Part shown: positions 6,672-9,602 of the stretch, one piece after another | Position numbering within the stretch: position 1 is the stretch's first letter | Layout: each line of letters begins with the position of its first letter | DNA from: an uncultured bacterium | Lineage (GTDB): Bacteria; Cyanobacteriota; Vampirovibrionia; Gastranaerophilales; Gastranaerophilaceae | Reading direction: 5' to 3' | Assembly: GCA_902782905.1 (NCBI GenBank) | Contig: CACZPB010000166.1 | Coordinates: 1-9,602, forward strand | Length of the DNA stretch: 9,602 bases | Translations under genes and position numbers: made by a program | The notes under the pieces: model-generated | Databases searched by the model: none | What the model saw: only the letters and a program-made list of their open reading frames with translations | What the model was told of the DNA's origin: nothing

Positions 6672-6706
6672 TAAACCAAATCTCATACATATTAATTATT
6701 GGTTTA
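6672..6706. repeat. Inverted repeat in the clpP leader
   Basis: TAAACCAA (6672-6679) and TTGGTTTA (6699-6706) are perfect 8-bp arms separated by 19 nt. The right arm covers the -35 of promoter P2, a position suited to a repressor, or it may form an RNA hairpin in the P1 transcript. Confidence 0.4.
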
Positions 6707-6727
6707 ATAAATAGTTAAATGTATAAT
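6699..6727 (+). promoter_or_regulatory. Promoter P2 of clpP
   Basis: TTGGTT (6699-6704), a 17-nt spacer and a perfect TATAAT (6722-6727). The start codon is 43 nt further on. The -35 is weak and lies inside the inverted repeat. Confidence 0.5.
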
Positions 6728-6769
6728 GTAGCTAATAGGTTGTATTTTGAATAAGAAAGGAAAATAAAG

Positions 6770-7360
6770 ATGAGCTTTGCAAGTTATGTACCTACAGTAA
6801 TTGAGCAATCTTCAAGAGGCGAAAGAGCTTTTGATATTTTTTCAAGATTACTCAGAGAAAGAATTATATTTTTAGGTACGCAAATTGATGACATGGTTGC
6901 AAATTTAATTGTTGCACAAATGTTATTATTAGACAGTGAAAACCCTGAAAAGGATATCATGTTATATATCAATTCTCCAGGAGGAAGTGTTACTGCCGGA
7001 CTTGCAATCTATGACACGATGCAGCACATAAGAGCTGACGTTCAAACAATTTGTTTGGGTCAAGCAGCTTCTATGGGTGCATTTTTACTTTGCTCAGGCA
7101 CAAAAGGTAAGAGAATGGCTCTACCTCATTCCAGAGTGCTTATTCACCAACCTTTGGGTGGAGCTCAAGGTCAAGCTACGGATATTGAAATCCAAGCACA
7201 AGAAATTTTGAGAATTAAAAAGACTTTAAACGAAATCATGGCTTCAAACACAGGTCAATCAATTAAAAAGATTGAAAAGGATACTGACCGTGATTACATC
7301 ATGACTCCTCAAGAAGCTCTTGAATATGGCATGATTGACAAAGTTATTACTAAAGAATAG
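6770..7360 (+). CDS. clpP: ATP-dependent Clp protease proteolytic subunit ClpP
   Basis: A 196-residue serine protease subunit that forms the two-ring, 14-subunit chamber degrading proteins fed in by ClpX or another Clp ATPase. The catalytic triad is S101 ([11 protein letters not shown]), H126 ([14 protein letters not shown]) and D175 (DTDRDYIMT), placed by the conserved 25- and 49-residue spacings of the family. The [22 protein letters not shown] start and [19 protein letters not shown] are near-textbook. The leader before PTVIEQ is very short, as in Firmicutes ClpP, rather than the longer E. coli propeptide. Start: AAGAAAGG at 6753-6760, 9 nt before the ATG. Two promoters precede it. clpX follows after 95 nt without a clear terminator, so the pair is probably co-transcribed and makes ClpXP. 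No tig gene lies immediately upstream. Confidence 0.97.
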   Translation: MSFASYVPTVIEQSSRGERAFDIFSRLLRERIIFLGTQIDDMVANLIVAQMLLLDSENPEKDIMLYINSPGGSVTAGLAIYDTMQHIRADVQTICLGQAASMGAFLLCSGTKGKRMALPHSRVLIHQPLGGAQGQATDIEIQAQEILRIKKTLNEIMASNTGQSIKKIEKDTDRDYIMTPQEALEYGMIDKVITKE

Positions 7361-7437
7361 TGAACAGGTGAGCAGGTGAACTAGCGAGCAGGTTATTTAA
7401 TATCCATAATCACTCAATCACATTTCACTTAATCACC
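7360..7437. repeat. Array of GTGA octamers facing an inverted TCAC array
   Basis: From 7360 to 7391 four 8-nt units run in tandem: GTGAACAG, GTGAGCAG, GTGAACTA, GCGAGCAG. From 7409 to 7436 the complement recurs as TCAC at 7-8-nt spacing (TCACTCAA, TCACATT, TCACTTAA, TCACC). The two halves could pair as an irregular stem of short helices. The array fills most of the 95-nt clpP-clpX gap and its first unit begins at the last base of the clpP stop codon. Confidence 0.55.
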
Positions 7438-7455
7438 TCTTAAAAAGGAGGCACT

Positions 7456-8799
7456 ATGCCGACAACAAATGATAGACTAAAGTGTTCTTTCTGCGGAAAG
7501 ACGCAAGATCAAGTAAAGAAATTAATAGCAGGACCGGACGTATTTATTTGCGACGAATGCGTTGATCTTTGTAACGAAATATTAGACGAAGAATTCTTCG
7601 AACAAAAAGACAAAAAATCAAAAGACGGTGGAGAACCTGAGAAAAAAGACTCTATTGCTGAAGATAAACCTATTCCAAAACCTCATGAAATTAAAGAATA
7701 TTTGGATCAGCATATTGTAGGACAAGATGATGCGAAGAAGGTTTTATCAGTAGCTGTTTATAATCATTATAAGAGACTTAAGCATAATCAAAACGGCAGC
7801 AAAGATGATGTTGAAATTCAGAAATCAAACATTCTTCTTGTTGGTCCGACAGGTTCCGGTAAAACACTTTTAGCACAAACGTTAGCAAAAATGCTTGACG
7901 TTCCGTTTGCGGTTGCTGATGCAACAACTCTAACAGAGGCAGGATATGTCGGCGATGATGTAGAAAATATTCTCTTAAGATTATATCAAAATGCTGACTA
8001 TGACGCCAAAAAAGCGGAAAGAGGCATTATTTACATAGATGAAATTGATAAGATTGCAAGAAAATCAGAAAACACATCTATTACAAGAGACGTTTCCGGT
8101 GAAGGCGTTCAACAAGCTTTATTAAAGCTTATTGAAGGCACTATATCAAATGTTCCTCCACAAGGCGGAAGAAAACATCCACAACAAGAAGTCATTCAAA
8201 TTGATACAAAAAATATTCTGTTTATTGTAGGCGGAGCGTTTGTTGATTTGGATAAAATAATTGAACACCGTGTTAAAGATGGCAATTCAATTGGTTTTGG
8301 CAATGTCGCTCAAACACAAGCAGAAAAAGAACAAGCTGCATCAAAACTTCTGAAAAAACTTCAACCGGAAGACTTGCTTAAATTTGGTTTAATACCTGAA
8401 TTTATCGGTCGTATTCCTGTTTATGCAGTATTGGATGCACTAAACGAAGATACGTTAAAAATGATTCTTACTGAGCCTAAAAATGCTGTGCTTAAACAGT
8501 ACAAATGTTTGCTTGAAATGGACGGCGTAGATTTGGAATTTGAGCCTGAGGCTGTAGAATTAATTGCAAAGAAAGCAATTAAGAGAAAAACAGGTGCACG
8601 TGCGCTTCGCTCAATAGTAGAAGAACTTATGCTTGATGTTATGTACGACATTCCGACAAAACAAAATATTAAAAAGTTTGTTATAACAAAGGAAATGGTA
8701 GAAAAACAAGACGAAAAAGACAATCAAGCAGAACTAATTCATCTTCCCAAAAATAATGTAACAGACATACCAAAAAAATCTGATGCTGATATAGCATAA
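7456..8799 (+). CDS. clpX: ATP-dependent Clp protease ATP-binding subunit ClpX
   Basis: A 447-residue AAA+ unfoldase that recognises tagged proteins (ssrA and others), unfolds them and threads them into ClpP. The N-terminal zinc-binding domain has C10-x2-C13 and C32-x2-C35 ([18 protein letters not shown]). The AAA+ domain shows Walker A GPTGSGKT (130-137), pore loop GYVG (163-166), Walker B IIYIDEID (191-198), the RKH loop (239-241), the IGF loop that docks on ClpP (279-281), EFIGRIP (315-321) and the sensor-2 TGARALRSI (379-387). An acidic Lys/Asp-rich linker (48-72) joins the domains, and residues 418-447 form a polar tail longer than the core needs. AGGAGG at 7446-7451 lies 4 nt before the ATG. 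It follows clpP in the same direction and has no obvious promoter of its own. Confidence 0.98.
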   Translation: MPTTNDRLKCSFCGKTQDQVKKLIAGPDVFICDECVDLCNEILDEEFFEQKDKKSKDGGEPEKKDSIAEDKPIPKPHEIKEYLDQHIVGQDDAKKVLSVAVYNHYKRLKHNQNGSKDDVEIQKSNILLVGPTGSGKTLLAQTLAKMLDVPFAVADATTLTEAGYVGDDVENILLRLYQNADYDAKKAERGIIYIDEIDKIARKSENTSITRDVSGEGVQQALLKLIEGTISNVPPQGGRKHPQQEVIQIDTKNILFIVGGAFVDLDKIIEHRVKDGNSIGFGNVAQTQAEKEQAASKLLKKLQPEDLLKFGLIPEFIGRIPVYAVLDALNEDTLKMILTEPKNAVLKQYKCLLEMDGVDLEFEPEAVELIAKKAIKRKTGARALRSIVEELMLDVMYDIPTKQNIKKFVITKEMVEKQDEKDNQAELIHLPKNNVTDIPKKSDADIA

Positions 8800-8802
8800 G
8801 GG

Positions 8803-8830
8803 TTGAAAATACAGTAAAAAGTGTTAAAAT
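8803..8830 (+). promoter_or_regulatory. Promoter of the 66-aa gene
   Basis: TTGAAA (8803-8808), a 16-nt spacer and TAAAAT (8825-8830), just after the clpX stop. TATAGT at 8831-8836 is an alternative -10 with a poorer -35. It is a sigma-70 type, not sigma-28. Confidence 0.55.
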
Positions 8831-8863
8831 TATAGTATATACGTAAAGTGAGGTACCCCAAAG

Positions 8864-9064
8864 ATGAGTAGTATTAATTCAGTTTCTGATACAGACGTTC
8901 AAGCTCTAAAAGCGCAAATTGAAGCGCAACAATTTGATGCCGTAAAGGATGTAAAACTTATTAAGGCAGCACAAGAATCTATGGAAACAGTAGGTTCAAT
9001 CATTCAAGATACAGTGGAAATCTCAAATGAAGCAATGAATAAATTTATGTCAGAAAAAGCTTAG
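8864..9064 (+). CDS. Small protein, possibly YjfB-like putative motility protein
   Basis: A 66-residue protein with its own promoter, a ribosome binding site (AAGTGAGGT, 8846-8854) and a very strong terminator, so it is a real and probably well-expressed single gene. It is almost entirely helical and polar, with no cysteine, signal peptide or membrane segment. The layout of a short N-terminal helix (DVQALKAQIEAQQF), a Val/Lys/Ala middle (KLIKAAQESMETVGSIIQDT) and a short tail recalls the YjfB family of putative motility proteins (about 60 residues, found in flagellated Firmicutes). That resemblance is from memory and weak. Two sigma-28 promoters in the same window make a motility link plausible, but this gene itself has a sigma-70-like promoter. 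Otherwise it is a protein of unknown function. Confidence 0.7.
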   Translation: MSSINSVSDTDVQALKAQIEAQQFDAVKDVKLIKAAQESMETVGSIIQDTVEISNEAMNKFMSEKA

Positions 9065-9082
9065 GTAATATAATTAAACTTT

Positions 9083-9120
9083 TAAAAGAGGCGCCGGACA
9101 TCAGTCCGGCGCCTCTTTTA
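9083..9120 (+). terminator. Very strong rho-independent terminator
   Basis: A 17-bp perfect stem (9083-9099 with 9104-9120, GC-rich core GAGGCGCCGGAC) closes on the loop ATCA. The T run CTCTTTTA is part of the right arm. It ends the 66-aa gene, 18 nt past its stop, and insulates the sigma-28 unit that follows. Confidence 0.9.
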
Positions 9121-9127
9121 TGTTTGT

Positions 9128-9142
9128 GTAAACATTTGTAAC
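9128..9142 (+). promoter_or_regulatory. Conserved upstream element of the sigma-28 promoter, copy 2
   Basis: GTAAACATTTGTAAC, 17 nt upstream of the -35 element. It matches 13 of 15 bases of the element at 5026-5040, where the gap is 27 nt, exactly one helical turn more. Confidence 0.45.
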
Positions 9143-9159
9143 AAAATAAGAAAAAATCC

Positions 9160-9186
9160 TAAAGTTTTTGAAAATTTTGCCGATAT
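9160..9186 (+). promoter_or_regulatory. Sigma-28 (FliA-type) promoter of the 51-aa gene
   Basis: TAAAGTTT (9160-9167), an 11-nt spacer (9168-9178) and GCCGATAT (9179-9186) match 15 of 16 consensus positions. Flanking bases AAATCC before and ACAT after are also shared with the copy at 4972-4998. The start codon is about 60 nt downstream. Confidence 0.85.
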
Positions 9187-9248
9187 ACATAATACAAGAT
9201 AAAGAACAGCAAGTCTCAAAAATATACATTAGGAAAGGACTAAAGGAT

Positions 9249-9404
9249 ATGTTGAAAAAAATCACAACCCCAAGTAATAATATGTTCGGCGGAGTTGAAT
9301 TTATATTAAGAGGGGCAAAAAAGCGAAGGGCAATGGCGGTATCGAATGCGGTAATGATTAATGCAGAGAACGGAGTACCGGCAAAGTTGCAGGCAGTAAA
9401 ATAA
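9249..9404 (+). CDS. Unknown 51-aa protein expressed from a sigma-28 promoter
   Basis: A 51-residue basic protein that I do not recognise. The ATG at 9249 was chosen because AGGAAAGGA (9231-9239) precedes it by 9 nt and because an in-frame start further upstream (a TTG at 9168) would lie inside the sigma-28 promoter, before transcription begins. The sequence has a polar start (KKITTPSNN), a short hydrophobic stretch (MFGGVEFILRG, 12-22), a basic patch (AKKRRA) and an Ala/Val/Asn-rich end. It has no cysteine, clear membrane helix or signal peptidase site. Its regulon membership suggests a motility or surface role, shared with the 130-aa gene, but the two proteins are not alike in sequence. It is flanked by terminators on both sides, so it is transcribed alone. 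Confidence 0.65.
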   Translation: MLKKITTPSNNMFGGVEFILRGAKKRRAMAVSNAVMINAENGVPAKLQAVK

Positions 9405-9438
9405 AAACGCTGTCCGTTTTATAAGCTGAGAGTATTGT

Positions 9439-9475
9439 AAACCCTGATTTCTTGAGATAGAGTCAGGGTTTTTTG
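9439..9475 (+). terminator. Rho-independent terminator of the 51-aa gene
   Basis: AAACCCTGA (9439-9447) pairs with TCAGGGTTT (9463-9471) around a 15-nt loop, followed by TTTG. A weaker AAAACG/CGTTTT hairpin lies just before it at 9404-9420. Confidence 0.75.
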
Positions 9476-9507
9476 TATTTATACTTTCAAAATATTTATG
9501 TTTATGT

Positions 9508-9513
9508 TAGCAT
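9508..9513 (+). promoter_or_regulatory. Possible -10 element of the tRNA-Ser gene
   Basis: TAGCAT with TG one base upstream (TGTTAGCAT) sits 13 nt before the tRNA. TTTCAA at 9485-9490 is 17 nt upstream as a weak -35. Confidence 0.35.
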
Positions 9514-9526
9514 GTACATATCAAGT

Positions 9527-9602
9527 GGAGACATGGCCGAGTAGGCTGAAGGCGGCACCCTGCTAAGGTGTTATGTGGGGCAACCTGCATCCTGGGTTCG
9601 AA
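9527..9602 (+). tRNA. trnS: tRNA-Ser (anticodon GCU), 3' end cut by the window
   Basis: The acceptor arm starts at GGAGACA (9527-9533), followed by a D-arm GGCCGAG...AAGGC. The anticodon stem GCACC/GGTGT surrounds the loop CTGCTAA, giving anticodon GCT at 9562-9564, which reads AGC and AGU serine codons. A long variable arm (about 9572-9590) is the class II mark of tRNA-Ser. The sequence ends in the T-loop GTTCGAA, so the T-stem right arm and the acceptor 3' strand are missing. Confidence 0.95.

Noticed and set aside
7360..7437. GTGA octamers as a CRISPR array.
   Set aside because: Units are 8 nt, contiguous and degenerate, without unique spacers, and no cas genes are present.
8421..8723. 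Minus-strand 100-codon open frame inside clpX.
   Set aside because: Shadow of the conserved clpX frame; Ser/Phe/Ile-rich composition typical of reverse-complement reading, no start signals.
9168..9248. Longer form of the 51-aa protein starting at a TTG at 9168.
   Set aside because: The extra codons overlap the -10 of the sigma-28 promoter and the transcript start, there is no ribosome binding site, and the ATG at 9249 has a good one.

Overview
This is a low-GC (roughly one third G+C by eye), densely coded bacterial window using the standard genetic code. A flavodiiron protein with rubredoxin points to an anaerobe or microaerobe. Two near-consensus sigma-28 (FliA-type) promoters point to a motility-type regulon. 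The mix of housekeeping genes with small lineage-specific proteins would suit a gut-type Vampirovibrionia/Melainabacteria (Gastranaerophilales) or a Firmicutes-like genome. That placement is inference from gene content and style; no rRNA or marker phylogeny is available here.

Layout. Positions 1-1580: a two-gene unit, a winged-helix protein with a disordered N-terminus followed 1 nt later by a diverged DUF262/GmrS-like protein. Positions 1667-1957: a small protein of unknown function that overlaps tail-to-tail the nucleoside transporter gene (nupC-like, minus strand, 1925-3193). Positions 3232-3860: a coiled-coil, Met/Ala-rich protein of unknown function on the minus strand, with its own terminator; the nupC promoter abuts that terminator. 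Positions 3942-4505: a repeat-rich regulatory region, a YhcH/TabA-family cupin gene and a bidirectional terminator. Positions 4531-5040: a 130-aa unknown protein on the minus strand under a sigma-28 promoter. Positions 5058-6630: a flavodiiron protein-rubredoxin operon (O2/NO reduction) ending in a terminator that overlaps a promoter aimed at clpP. Positions 6611-8799: clpP and clpX, the protease and unfoldase of ClpXP, separated by an odd array of GTGA octamers. Positions 8803-9120: a 66-aa possible YjfB-like motility protein with its own promoter and a 17-bp perfect terminator. Positions 9128-9475: a 51-aa unknown protein under the second sigma-28 promoter. Positions 9527-9602: tRNA-Ser(GCU), cut by the window end.

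How it fits together: most of the window is housekeeping (Clp proteolysis, oxygen detoxification, nucleoside uptake, tRNA). The main novelty is the pair of small unknown genes sharing the same sigma-28 promoter. Both copies also carry an upstream 15-nt element, GTAAAnnTTTGTAAC, displaced by exactly one helical turn between them. Together with the nearby possible YjfB-like gene, this suggests small motility- or surface-associated proteins scattered among housekeeping genes. Two other points stand out. The CNT transporter has lost the nucleobase-binding Gln-Thr-Glu motif while keeping its ribose-binding residues. The DUF262 protein has an altered DGQQR motif and is tied to a DNA-binding partner. 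No CRISPR array, insertion sequence or prophage was seen, and no stretch over 300 bases lacks a gene.
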